Source of the DNA: Caldilineaceae bacterium
Lineage (GTDB): Bacteria; Chloroflexota; Anaerolineae; Caldilineales; Caldilineaceae
Direction of reading: 5' to 3'
Length of the DNA stretch: 64,000 bases
NCBI GenBank assembly: GCA_022821585.1
Contig: JAJEDI010000071.1
Span: 1-64,000, forward strand
Both the position numbers and the translations under genes were made by a program. Below, in pieces: positions 1 to 8,402 of the stretch. The notes beneath the pieces are model-generated. The model was not told the DNA's origin and ran no database searches. It saw only the letters and a list, made by a program, of their open reading frames with translations. How positions within the stretch are numbered: the stretch's first letter is position 1; each line of letters starts with the position of its first letter.

Positions 1-142
1 TGTCGTCCTTGTCGGACATCATCTTGTCGTCCTTGTCGGACATCATCTTGTCGTCCTTGTCGGACATCATCTTGTCGTCCTTGTCGGACATCATCTTGTC
101 GTCCTTGTCGGACATCATACTGTCATCCTTGTCCGACATCAT
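1..142 (-). repeat. 24-bp tandem repeat encoding MMSDKDDK
   Basis: Six visible copies of a 24-bp unit lie in frame in the spondin-domain gene and run off the left edge, so total copy number is unknown. The units near the edge are nearly identical in DNA; the two farthest from the edge have drifted (Ser or Glu replaces Lys, some codons changed). This suggests recent expansion from the 3' side. Confidence 0.95.
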
Positions 143-946
143 CTCGTCATCCTTCTCCATGCCCGCCTCCATCATCATCGCCTTATCGATGGTGACCTTG
201 ACGAGGGCAGAGACGTCGGGATACGAGTAGCCGTCATCCACAACTCTTACCGTCCCCCCAATTTCAGGGCGGCCCGTGTTGGCGGCGGACTGTCGCGGAG
301 CCTGATCGGGGCCTACCCCCGGCTCCTCATTGAACTCAGTGCCGGCGTCCCACAGCTGCAGGTCCGCAGTAACGTCCTGCATCCCCTCCATCGCCATTCC
401 ATCCATATCGATGAGCGCGATGCCGCCCTCTCCAGGACCGACAAAGAGGTCGTTGGACTGTACAAGCATGGTGGCGAAGGAAAGATACGGTGCGTCCGAC
501 GTGACCTTGACTTCAAACTCGTAGGCCTGGCCAGGTAGTATCACACCAGGACCATCGGCGCCGGCCGGCGTATTGAAGACGCCCGCATGCAAGTCCATGC
601 TGTTCAGTGCTTCAGCCAGCGCGGACGGATCACCGTCTTCAGCCAGCGCCTCCAGCCCGTAACCTTTGTCCGCTTCACCTTCAGTGAAAAGAGGGCCAGG
701 TTCGCTGTGCAACACCCACACGCCCGGAGCAAACGGTGTGGCCAGGTCGCTGTCACCGGAGATGTTCTCAATCCGTACAACAAAGGTGACCGCATCGCCC
801 ATCTCGTCCTTGTCATCTCCACCATGGCTCGACTCGAATGTCGGCCCGTCGCTCGCAATGGCAGTTTCAGCCGGAAGCAAGACAATGGATGTGGAGAGCA
901 ACAGCATCGCGATAAGCATCAACGAAAGCGGTGTCTTGAGTTGCAT
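1..946 (-). CDS. Spondin-domain secreted protein with acidic tandem-repeat tail (3' end outside window)
   Basis: The reading frame opens at ATG 946-944 behind AAGGAGGAGGATATACC, a very good ribosome-binding site, and stays open to the window edge (about 315 codons seen). A signal peptide covers residues 1-30 (MQLKTPLSLMLIAMLLLST...). The body matches the bacterial Spondin_N domain: FVVRIENIS, TPFAPGVWVLHSEPGPLF, GLEALAEDGDPSALAEAL, LSFATMLVQSNDLF and LWDAGTEFNEEPGVGPDQAP follow each other in the family order. After the domain comes a Met/Lys/Asp-rich tail in which MMSDKDDK is repeated head to tail to the edge. Bacterial spondin-domain proteins are exported and of unknown function; a surface or matrix role is inference. 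The gene is divergent from a two-component system, which may control it. Confidence 0.85.
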   Translation of the reverse strand, partial: MQLKTPLSLMLIAMLLLSTSIVLLPAETAIASDGPTFESSHGGDDKDEMGDAVTFVVRIENISGDSDLATPFAPGVWVLHSEPGPLFTEGEADKGYGLEALAEDGDPSALAEALNSMDLHAGVFNTPAGADGPGVILPGQAYEFEVKVTSDAPYLSFATMLVQSNDLFVGPGEGGIALIDMDGMAMEGMQDVTADLQLWDAGTEFNEEPGVGPDQAPRQSAANTGRPEIGGTVRVVDDGYSYPDVSALVKVTIDKAMMMEAGMEKDDEMMSDKDDSMMSDKDDKMMSDKDDKMMSDKDDKMMSDKDDKMMSDKDD

Positions 947-1022
947 GGTATATCCTCCTCCTTGAGGTTGGTTAAATGAACATGTTATGCAACAATTGAA
1001 TCGGCAATAGTCCGCAACCTAT

Positions 1023-1051
1023 AGTATAGCAGATTGAAGCTGCCCTGCCAG
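1023..1051 (-). promoter_or_regulatory. Candidate promoter for the spondin-domain gene
   Basis: On the minus strand CTGGCA (1051-1046) and TATACT (1028-1023) are separated by 17 bases, a reasonable sigma-70 type -35/-10 pair. The -35 box overlaps the edge of the 1048-1083 palindrome. Seen by eye only. Confidence 0.4.
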
Positions 1052-1083
1052 TGGCTAAAGATTAACGGAATCTTAACCACTGG
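1048..1083. promoter_or_regulatory. 36-bp imperfect palindrome with TTAAC direct repeats, candidate response-regulator site
   Basis: CCAGTGG at 1048-1054 and CCACTGG at 1077-1083 are perfect complements and the interior (CTAAAGATT / AATCTTAA) is largely palindromic. TTAAC occurs at 1062 and 1073, 11 bp apart, and again at 1089. Direct repeats with 11-bp spacing are the usual site type of PhoB/OmpR regulators, and the adjacent gene encodes one. Autoregulation and control of the divergent spondin gene are inference. Confidence 0.4.
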
Positions 1084-1131
1084 CGCAGTTAACGCCTCCC
1101 CAAGCAGCTTCTGTAAGGATGTCCACCAACC

Positions 1132-1848
1132 ATGGCAGGCGTCAAAATCCTGGTCGTTGACGACGAACCAAGCATCAGTGAGGTCGTCAAACTCTACCTG
1201 GCGCGGGAAGGATTCGACGCAACCGTAGTGGACGACGGACAAGCCGCCCTGGATCGGCTGGAATCCGACCCTCCGGACCTGCTTATCCTCGATGTAATGC
1301 TGCCCGGCGTGGACGGCTATGAGATTACCCGCCAGGTGCGGGCGACAAGCTCGATTCCAATTATTCTCCTGACCGCACGCAAAGACGAGATCGACCGCAT
1401 CCTCGGCCTCGAGCTCGGCGCCGACGACTACGTCGTCAAACCGTTCAGCACACGTGAGCTCGTCAGCAGGGTAAAGGCCGTCTTGCGGCGCACGCAGCAG
1501 TCACCGGCGCCGCCCGGCGGCGACAAGCCCCTCACCTCCGGCAATATTCACATCGACCCGCGCACGCGCCAGGTCACCGTCGCCGGCAATGAAATCCCGC
1601 TGACGGTAAAGGAGTTCGACCTGCTCTGGATGTTTACCAGCAATCCAAATCAGGTCTTTAACCGGGACCAGCTGCTCGATCAGGTCTGGGGCGTGTCAGA
1701 GTTTATCGACGCCAGTACTGTCACCGTCCACGTGCGCCGCCTGCGCGAAAAAATCGAGCAGGACCCTTCGAATCCGCGCAATATCATAACCGTCTGGGGT
1801 GTTGGCTATCGCTTTGAACCGGGAGAGCATGAAGTGACGCCCGACTGA
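1132..1848 (+). CDS. OmpR/PhoB-family response regulator
   Basis: This 238-residue protein has a receiver domain and a winged-helix DNA-binding domain, the normal size for the family. The receiver shows the acidic pocket (VVDDEP, residues 8-13), the phospho-acceptor Asp54 in LLILDVMLPG, Thr81 in LLTARKDE and Lys103 in VVKPFS. The C-terminal half (from about 130) has the recognition-helix signature TVTVHVRRLREKIE and ends in WGVGYRFE. It would be phosphorylated by the sensor kinase encoded 33 bp downstream and act as a transcription factor. Its target is unknown; the palindrome upstream and the divergent spondin-domain gene are candidates. Confidence 0.95.
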   Translation: MAGVKILVVDDEPSISEVVKLYLAREGFDATVVDDGQAALDRLESDPPDLLILDVMLPGVDGYEITRQVRATSSIPIILLTARKDEIDRILGLELGADDYVVKPFSTRELVSRVKAVLRRTQQSPAPPGGDKPLTSGNIHIDPRTRQVTVAGNEIPLTVKEFDLLWMFTSNPNQVFNRDQLLDQVWGVSEFIDASTVTVHVRRLREKIEQDPSNPRNIITVWGVGYRFEPGEHEVTPD

Positions 1849-1881
1849 ACACCCTGAACCGGACGCCGCAGAGAGGTATCT

Positions 1882-3135
1882 ATGAACACCACGACCCTTT
1901 CCCCGTCGCCTTCATCGCCGTCAATTCGCTTTCTCCTCGGCGTCGTCATTGCTGTCTTGGGCGGCCTGCTCCTGTTTCAGGCGGTCCTCAATCCGCCGAC
2001 GGAAGAGATCTGGGCGATGGCACAGTTCCTGACCGCCACCGCGCTCCTGTCCGTCGCCGCCGTCTACCTGGTCTATCGCCTCGGCTGGCTGCACTACTCT
2101 CCTCGCCTCAGCTGGACGCTGCTCGGAGGTTACGGTTTCGCCAGTCTTTTGACCTTTGTCAATGTGTTTGTAACCGCCCGGCTCATGTTCGCCAGTGATC
2201 ACGATCTGCGCCTGGCCGCCGTGCTCCTCATCTTTGCCGGCGGCATCGCAACGGCGTTGGGCTACTTTCTCTCAACCACCTTGTCAGAAAAGATCCAGTG
2301 GGTCAACCGGGCTGCCGACGCCATCGCCGAAGGCAGGCGCGACGTGCGCGTTGACGTTGTAGGCAATGACGAACTGGCCCACCTCGGAAAAACTTTCAAT
2401 CAGATGGCTGCCCGGCTGGAAGCGGCCGAAAGCCGTCACCGCGAGACCGAGCAGATGCGACGCAATCTGCTGGCTTGGATCGGTCACGACCTCCGTACGC
2501 CCCTGGCCTCAATACAGGCCCTGGTGGAAGCTCTCACCGATGGCTATATCACCAACCCGAACGAAACACAGCGCTATCTGCGCACAATCCAGCTCGATGC
2601 AGCCGCCCTTTCCGTCCTGATTGACGAACTCTTCGAGATGGCCGAGATCGAGGCCGGCGGCCTCCAACTCGATCGCCAGCCCATCTCCCTCTCGGATCTG
2701 ATCTCGGACACGCTCGAGAGCTTCGCCGTCCAGGCAGAAGAGATGGGCATCGGGCTTTCCGGCAGCGCCGACCCGCGCGTCGACCCCGTCATGCTGGACG
2801 CCGGCCTCATCGGCCGCGTCCTCACCAATCTGATCGGCAATGCTCTCCGTCACACGCCCCCCGGCGGCTCTGTCGCCGTCAGCGCGCAGGGAGTCATGGG
2901 CGGCGTGCGCGTCGATGTCTTCGACTCCGGTCCCGGCATCCCCGACGAGAGCCTTTCCAAAGTCTTCGAACAGTTTTACCGCGTCGAGCAGTCCCGCAGC
3001 CGCGCTCGCGGCGGCGGCTCCGGCCTCGGCCTCACCATCGCCAAAGCCGTCGTCGAAGCCCACAAAGGCGTCATCGGCGTCGAAAACCGCGCCGAAGGCG
3101 GCGCCCGCTTCTACTTTGTCCTGCCGAATTGGTAG
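1882..3135 (+). CDS. Membrane sensor histidine kinase
   Basis: The 417-residue protein has four predicted membrane segments in the first 132 residues (about 16-34, 47-66, 79-100, 110-130) with short loops, so it probably senses a membrane or envelope signal. A HAMP linker follows (about 131-185). The dimerisation/phospho-acceptor box is WIGHDLRTPLAS with His202. The catalytic domain shows the N box (NLIGNALRHT, about 316-325), the DSGPGIP box (348-354) and the GGGSGLGLTIAK box (377-388). It starts at ATG 1882 after AGAGGT and forms one operon with the response regulator. The signal cannot be read from sequence. Confidence 0.95.
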   Translation: MNTTTLSPSPSSPSIRFLLGVVIAVLGGLLLFQAVLNPPTEEIWAMAQFLTATALLSVAAVYLVYRLGWLHYSPRLSWTLLGGYGFASLLTFVNVFVTARLMFASDHDLRLAAVLLIFAGGIATALGYFLSTTLSEKIQWVNRAADAIAEGRRDVRVDVVGNDELAHLGKTFNQMAARLEAAESRHRETEQMRRNLLAWIGHDLRTPLASIQALVEALTDGYITNPNETQRYLRTIQLDAAALSVLIDELFEMAEIEAGGLQLDRQPISLSDLISDTLESFAVQAEEMGIGLSGSADPRVDPVMLDAGLIGRVLTNLIGNALRHTPPGGSVAVSAQGVMGGVRVDVFDSGPGIPDESLSKVFEQFYRVEQSRSRARGGGSGLGLTIAKAVVEAHKGVIGVENRAEGGARFYFVLPNW

Positions 3136-3207
3136 GGTATTGTCGCGCGAAAAAAATACGTCCGCGTCTCGAACGGGGCGTCACAGGTTTTGCGGGAGGG
3201 ATCGCAA

Positions 3208-3903
3208 ATGGATCGCACCCCTTATGTTGAAACGTTCGACAACGGCTCAGGCGGCTGGTGTGCGTGGGGAACCGGATCGCATCTGCCCGAACTGAAAGAC
3301 GGTGCCTTCGTAACTCGCAGCCCCTGGCGTGTCGACCCCAATCACTCCGCACCCGGCGCAGGCTACCTGCACCTGCTGGCCTACCTCTACACGCATCCCG
3401 CCTTTTACACCGACGAGTTTGCTGCCGAAGTCGGAGTCAATCGCTTTCTGGCTGAAGGAAAGGATCGCAATCTGACCAACGCGCGCATGACCGTCAAGTT
3501 GCGTGGCGATGTTGACCTGAAGGGGGGAAACCTGACCCTTTGGGTCCAGGCCGATGTGGGCGATACGCGACCCAACTTCGCCCTCACCGGCCAGTCCCTG
3601 ACTGTCACTGAAGACTGGAGCGAGCAGACGCTTCTACTGTCCGATGATCCTTCCCAATGGACATGTGTGGGGGGGCGTCACGATAAGCAGGAACTTTACG
3701 GCTATGGTGACATTCGTGATGCGCTCAGAGATGTGAACTGTGATCTGATCCTGGTGATCTTCCCATTAAACGTTATTCCCCTCGACGCTCCCTTGGAGAT
3801 GAGAGATCAACTGCGCACGCATCGTGACTACGAGCCGGACTATGCCTACCTGCCAAGCGGAGTCATCGAGTTCGACACGATAAGGATCGACTATTCCGCC
3901 TGA
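3208..3903 (+). CDS. Hypothetical protein, beta-rich, carbohydrate-binding-module-like
   Basis: I do not recognise a named family. The 231-residue protein has no signal peptide and no membrane segment. It opens with YVETFDNGSGGWCAWG, contains LTLWVQADVGDTRPN, and ends with GVIEFDTIRIDYSA; alternating hydrophobic strands and the closing motif resemble jelly-roll carbohydrate-binding or laminin-G-like modules that describe a decorated beta sandwich. ATG 3208 is preferred over TTG 3190 because GGAGGG lies eight bases upstream of it. It follows the sensor kinase by 72 bp on the same strand and may be cotranscribed, but no functional link is visible. Confidence 0.7.
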   Translation: MDRTPYVETFDNGSGGWCAWGTGSHLPELKDGAFVTRSPWRVDPNHSAPGAGYLHLLAYLYTHPAFYTDEFAAEVGVNRFLAEGKDRNLTNARMTVKLRGDVDLKGGNLTLWVQADVGDTRPNFALTGQSLTVTEDWSEQTLLLSDDPSQWTCVGGRHDKQELYGYGDIRDALRDVNCDLILVIFPLNVIPLDAPLEMRDQLRTHRDYEPDYAYLPSGVIEFDTIRIDYSA

Positions 3904-4043
3904 CTCCCGCTTGCCAACTTGGAACCCTTCAACTCGTTTCGAGATGTAAATCAGCCTGGTGACCTGAGCGCTTGAAAGCCCGTCAAACCGCTATATTCTT
4001 GTCGTCCCCTGCGACGTCCCCGCCCGCTTCAGTACGTCTCTAC

Positions 4044-5006
4044 TCAAGTTCGCCAGTCAAAGATAACGCCAAGGAGTTGAGCAGGATCATCGCGCATTGT
4101 TGCGTAGATGGCGGGAGCTTCGTCTATCGGAACGCGGTGAGTCACCATCGGCGCGATGTTTACTGTGCCCAGTTGGCAAAAATGGCGCAACATGCCCAAA
4201 TCTTCCAACGTAAAGTGGGACGATGATTCGATCGACGCCCGCAATGCGTGCAGCATCGTCTGATGAAAAACGGTCGGCTGGCGCCCGGCCAGCGCGCCGA
4301 TCGCACCGTAGAGCGCCAGCAGCTTGTGCTCGTAGATGAAGTCAAAGAGGTCTGGCGCGCCGCAGGCGTCGACGATCCGGTCGTAAGGACCGCCTTCAGA
4401 GAGCGACTCGACGGCGCTGTCGTCGCTGATGTCAACGACGCGGTGGGCGCCGAGCTGTTCTGCAATCTGCAGGCGGCGCGCGTCGACGTCGGTGACCGTA
4501 ACGTGGGCGCCCAGTGCACGCGAGGCCTGCGCCACCGACTGCCCGATCAATCCCAGGCCGGCAACCCACACGCGCATCGGCGCGGCCACGCGGATCCGCC
4601 GCGAATGCCTGAACCCTACACCCGCGATGCCGAAGAGGGCGCAATACTCATGCTCCAAATCGGGCGGAAGCCGGAGGCAGAGGCGCAAGCGTTCGTTCGA
4701 GGCGGCCAGATCAACGAGGTGCCAGCCCCGGTGGCCGCCGTGATTGCCCAGAAACACCGTCTCGCCAGCTGAGAACTGGTCGACGCGACGCCCCGCCTCC
4801 TCGATAACGCTTACATGCTGGTAGCCCGAATGGGCCGGGAAGCGGCTGCCGAAATCGGCCATTAACGAGTGGCGTTCGGTGCCATTGGTGACACCGGAAA
4901 AAAGCGTGCGCGTAACGATCTCGGTGGGTCCCGGTTGGGGTGGTTCAGGCAGATCGAAAAGCCTGGCTTCGCCCAATTCCGGAAACTCAATACCTATGCA
5001 TTTCAT
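4044..5006 (-). CDS. Medium-chain (zinc-free type) dehydrogenase
   Basis: The 320-residue protein has the two-domain fold of the alcohol dehydrogenase/threonine dehydrogenase superfamily: an N-terminal GroES-like part (1-130) and a Rossmann domain with VAGLGLIGQSVAQ and an acidic residue after the second strand (VTDVDARR), which suggests NAD. The catalytic zinc ligand region reads SGVTNGTERHSL where classical enzymes have SGICGTDxH, and the structural-zinc cysteine cluster is absent. It therefore belongs to the zinc-poor subfamily that reduces or oxidises sugar-like or secondary-metabolite substrates. It is the last gene of the transporter operon, 32 bp after a Gfo/Idh/MocA gene, so it probably acts on the imported compound. 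Confidence 0.8.
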   Translation of the reverse strand: MKCIGIEFPELGEARLFDLPEPPQPGPTEIVTRTLFSGVTNGTERHSLMADFGSRFPAHSGYQHVSVIEEAGRRVDQFSAGETVFLGNHGGHRGWHLVDLAASNERLRLCLRLPPDLEHEYCALFGIAGVGFRHSRRIRVAAPMRVWVAGLGLIGQSVAQASRALGAHVTVTDVDARRLQIAEQLGAHRVVDISDDSAVESLSEGGPYDRIVDACGAPDLFDFIYEHKLLALYGAIGALAGRQPTVFHQTMLHALRASIESSSHFTLEDLGMLRHFCQLGTVNIAPMVTHRVPIDEAPAIYATMRDDPAQLLGVIFDWRT

Positions 5007-5038
5007 TGCTCCACCCCGATGGGAATGTGGTTCTTTTC

Positions 5039-6049
5039 TCAGTCAACGAGCGTTCCCACCGCGCGCAGCAAGGTCTCCTGCACGAGAAGATCATGTTCAG
5101 GCAACCGGTCCGGCTCTTGCTGCCCAGCGATGGTGCGTAGGAAAGCCTTTAGCTCCTGGTCGTAGAGCTCCTGGCGTGAGCGACTCTGGAAAGGGACCAT
5201 CTGCACGCCTGCGCAGTACTCTTCCGTAGCCTCTGCCAAACAGAGACGGATGCGCGACCCCGGTTCGAAGGGCTCTACGATGACCGCGCTGCCCGCAGTG
5301 CCGTAGAGCTCGTAGCGGCGGGCCATCGGCTCCGTTTCCATCGCCGCAATGTCCACCATCGCCATGGCCCCGTCAAACTCGAACACGCCCAATGTGTTGT
5401 CGGCGAACCCATCAACGCGCTCGCCTGTCCCGTAGTCATCCGTACGCAGATAGCAGGCTGATTTCGTGGGTTTTCCGAGAATCCAGACGATTTGATCCAG
5501 CATGTGTCCCGCGAGCTCGTAGAAGATGCCGCCCTGATGTGCGTTGATTTGCTTGCGCCGGCCTGCAGCAATGTTGGTCGACATGTGGGCGCGGATTGAG
5601 AAGACGTGGCCGAGCAGGCCGCTCCTGGCCCATTCGGCGATCTGGTGGAAACCGTCGTGGTAGCGCAGCATGTAGCCCATCTGTATGAGCAGGTTCTTCT
5701 CGCGGGCGGCGGCAATGACGCGCTGCCACTGCGCCCAGTTGTCTCCGGGTGCCTTGTCGTACCAAACGTGCTTGCCCGCTGCCAAGGTTTCCTCGGTCTG
5801 GTCGAGGCTCTCTACGTTGAGCCCCTCGGACGCCACGGCGACGATAGCGGGATCGGCGAGCATCTCCTGCGCCGACTCGAACCAGCGCACCGTCGCAAAG
5901 CAGGAATCGGAACCTGCGAGCTGCGCGCGATGCTCTGCGTCAGGCTCAAAGACGCCGACCAGTTCAACGTCTGGATTCTCCTGCATGGCGATTATTTTGC
6001 CTGCGGCGTGCGAGTGCTTTGTTCCGTACTGGGCCATCTGGATAGGCAT
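5039..6049 (-). CDS. Gfo/Idh/MocA-family oxidoreductase
   Basis: The 336-residue protein has an N-terminal NAD(P)-binding domain and a C-terminal alpha/beta domain typical of glucose-fructose oxidoreductase/inositol dehydrogenase relatives. KHVWYDKAPG (about 93-102) occupies the position of the family EKP motif, with DKA in place of EKP, and HQGGIFYELAGHMLDQIVWILG (split by the catalytic-type Asp/His region) follows at about 170-190. The start ATG 6049 has AAGGAG five bases upstream. The protein lies between the ABC transporter ATPase and the zinc-free dehydrogenase on the same strand. Oxidation of a sugar or polyol brought in by the transporter is the likely role; the substrate is unknown. 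Confidence 0.85.
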   Translation of the reverse strand: MPIQMAQYGTKHSHAAGKIIAMQENPDVELVGVFEPDAEHRAQLAGSDSCFATVRWFESAQEMLADPAIVAVASEGLNVESLDQTEETLAAGKHVWYDKAPGDNWAQWQRVIAAAREKNLLIQMGYMLRYHDGFHQIAEWARSGLLGHVFSIRAHMSTNIAAGRRKQINAHQGGIFYELAGHMLDQIVWILGKPTKSACYLRTDDYGTGERVDGFADNTLGVFEFDGAMAMVDIAAMETEPMARRYELYGTAGSAVIVEPFEPGSRIRLCLAEATEEYCAGVQMVPFQSRSRQELYDQELKAFLRTIAGQQEPDRLPEHDLLVQETLLRAVGTLVD

Positions 6050-6146
6050 GGCAACTCCTTATAAGGAGGAATTGGAGAGTATACAAATTGCTGAATGGCA
6101 CCGTCAAGTTGAAACGCGAATTGCTTCCTTTTGAACACTCTGGCAA

Positions 6147-8357
6147 TTACTTTCCCTCTGCGACCGCCGCAGGGGCGTGTATATCGTCTATCTCCTCAAC
6201 CCCCTCAAGGTGCAGTTCATCCTGGAAGTGGCACGCACCGAAATGGTCTGGATCGCCAGCAATGTGTCGCAGAGGCGGCTCCTCCTGCTCGCAGATCGTC
6301 TGCTTGTACGGGCAACGCGTGTGGAAGCGGCAGCCTCTGGGCGGGTTGGCGGGGTCGGGAAGATCGCCTTTGGGCATTTCCCGCAGCGTTTCCAGCCCAG
6401 GCATCGGCAGAGGGATCGAGGCCAGGAGCGCCTCCGTGTAGGGATGAACCGGCCGAACGCAGATCTCGCGGGCTTCGCCCAGTTCCACGATCTTGCCCAG
6501 GTACATCACCGCGATGCGGTCGCTGACATGGCGAACGACAGCGATGTCGTGCGCGATGAAAAGCATCGAAAGATTGAGCTGCTGCTGAAGTGTCAGCAAC
6601 AGATTGAGTATCTGGGCCTGCACGGATACATCGAGCGCAGAGACCGGCTCGTCGGCGACGAGAAAACTCGGCTCGGTGGCCAGAGCGCGGGCGATGGCAA
6701 TCCGTTGACGCTGTCCCCCGCTGAATGCATGGGGAAATCGACTCTGGTGCGCCGCTCTCAACCCGACCATCTCCAGCAGTTCGCCCACGCGGTCGTCGAC
6801 GGCCCTTCCCTTGGCCACCTGATGAAGCATAAGCGGCTCGCCGACGATGTTGCGAATGTTCATGCGCGCGTTCAGAGATGAGAGTGGATCCTGAAAGACC
6901 ATTCCCATCGCACGGCGGACCCGTTTCATCTCCTTCTGCGAAATGTGTGTGATTTCTTCAAGGTCCCCGTCCGCGCCAAAGCGGATACGACCGGCCGTCG
7001 GCTCGACCAGACGGGCAACGAGCCGGCCAACCGATGTCTTGCCGCAGCCGGACTCGCCGACAAGGCCAAGCGTCTCGCCGCGGTGGATCGTCAAATCAAC
7101 CCCGTCTACGGCGCGAACCGTACCAACCTGACGCCGCAAGAGGCCCCGGAGAATTGGATAGTGGAGCGCGACGTTCTCGATCTGCAATTGGGCGGTGTCG
7201 TTGTCGGCTGGTGGCTCCTGGGCAGAGTCTGACCCCGGTTCAGTCCCGGGCACAGGGATCACTTCGACTGCTTTCTGAAAATCCCCCGAAGTATCCTCCG
7301 TCGAAACCAACGGCTCGGCCGTCGAGGCGGCTTCAGCGCCGGGCGTCTCTCCGCCGTCGGCATAGAGCCAGCAGGCCGCGCTATGGTCGGCTCGCAGTTC
7401 GACAACGGGCGGCGTTTCGTCGCACTTGGGCATGACGTGGGGGCAGCGGTCGGCGAAGACGCAGCCCTTGGGCACCATGGCCAGTTCGGGGACGACGCCG
7501 CGCAAGGACTGCAGGTGCGTCTTGGGCTGGCTGAATAGACTCGGCATCGAAGCCAGAAGGCCCTGCGTGTAAGGATGGGCCGGCTCCTTGAAAATCTCCT
7601 CAACCGTGCCGGTCTCCATGATCTTCCCCAAATACATGACGGAAATCCGGTCGGCCAGGGTGGCGACGACGCCCATGTTGTGCGTGATGAGCAGGACCGA
7701 CATGCTCATGCGCTCGCGCAGGTCTCTGATCAACTCGAGGATCTGGGCCTGGATCGTTACGTCCAATGCAGTCGTCGGCTCGTCCGCCAGCAGAAGTTGG
7801 GGGTGGCAAACGAGGGCAAGCGCAATCAGGGCGCGCTGTCGCATGCCGCCGGAAAGCTCGTGGGCGTAGCGGTTCATCTGGGCCGCGGGATTGGGCAGCC
7901 CGACAAGGTCAAGCATTTCGACCGTGCGGTCGTAGGCTTCGGCGGGGTCCACAATCTCGTGCTCGAGGATACCCTCGGTGATCTGCTTACCTATGGTCAT
8001 CATCGGGTGCACGGAGCGCATCGGCTCCTGGAAGATCATCGAAACGTCGCGCCCGCGAATCTGACGCAGCGCCTTCATGTTCTTGTGCAGCGAAAGTGTC
8101 TCCGCCATGCCGCGGCGAGTGCGAAGCCAGATTTCTCCTTCTTCAAAAAGGGCCGGCGGCGACGGAACCAGGCCTACGATGCTGCGAATCGTGACGCTTT
8201 TGCCGCAACCGCTTTCTCCCACCAGTCCCACGATCTCGCCGCTGCGCACGTCGAGGCTGACGCCGTTCACCGCCCGTGTGGTGCCGGCGATCGAACGAAA
8301 GCTTACCTGGAGATCACGGATATCCAGTACTTTATCGGAATCTGGAGCAGTGTTCAT
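6147..8357 (-). CDS. Fused double ATP-binding protein of a peptide/opine-type ABC importer (OppD-OppF type)
   Basis: One 736-residue chain contains two complete ABC ATPases. The first has Walker [13 protein letters not shown] (44-55), signature LSGGMRQR (168-175) and Walker B LLLADEP (188-194); the second repeats these at 431-442, 545-552 and 565-571. Each half ends with the cysteine-rich OppD/OppF C-terminal motif ([11 protein letters not shown] and [11 protein letters not shown]). A Glu/Ala/Pro-rich linker (about 335-390) joins them. Most importers of this class encode the halves as two genes (DppD, DppF), so this is a fusion; similar fusions (GsiA/YejF type) are known. It would energise the two permeases encoded upstream. 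Confidence 0.95.
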   Translation of the reverse strand: MNTAPDSDKVLDIRDLQVSFRSIAGTTRAVNGVSLDVRSGEIVGLVGESGCGKSVTIRSIVGLVPSPPALFEEGEIWLRTRRGMAETLSLHKNMKALRQIRGRDVSMIFQEPMRSVHPMMTIGKQITEGILEHEIVDPAEAYDRTVEMLDLVGLPNPAAQMNRYAHELSGGMRQRALIALALVCHPQLLLADEPTTALDVTIQAQILELIRDLRERMSMSVLLITHNMGVVATLADRISVMYLGKIMETGTVEEIFKEPAHPYTQGLLASMPSLFSQPKTHLQSLRGVVPELAMVPKGCVFADRCPHVMPKCDETPPVVELRADHSAACWLYADGGETPGAEAASTAEPLVSTEDTSGDFQKAVEVIPVPGTEPGSDSAQEPPADNDTAQLQIENVALHYPILRGLLRRQVGTVRAVDGVDLTIHRGETLGLVGESGCGKTSVGRLVARLVEPTAGRIRFGADGDLEEITHISQKEMKRVRRAMGMVFQDPLSSLNARMNIRNIVGEPLMLHQVAKGRAVDDRVGELLEMVGLRAAHQSRFPHAFSGGQRQRIAIARALATEPSFLVADEPVSALDVSVQAQILNLLLTLQQQLNLSMLFIAHDIAVVRHVSDRIAVMYLGKIVELGEAREICVRPVHPYTEALLASIPLPMPGLETLREMPKGDLPDPANPPRGCRFHTRCPYKQTICEQEEPPLRHIAGDPDHFGACHFQDELHLEGVEEIDDIHAPAAVAEGK

Positions 8358-8402
8358 CGGTCTGGGAGCGGCTGGTAAGCGCAGATAATAATAAGTGACA
8401 AA

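Noticed and set aside
1..142. Artificial epitope tag or vector sequence suggested by SDKDDK
   Set aside because: It lacks the exact tag sequence, is repeated with natural drift and is continuous with a genuine spondin-domain gene.
9..230. Plus-strand open frame of repeated LSDIILSS units
   Set aside because: It is the antisense shadow of the tandem repeat in the minus-strand spondin-domain gene, which has a ribosome-binding site, signal peptide and domain.
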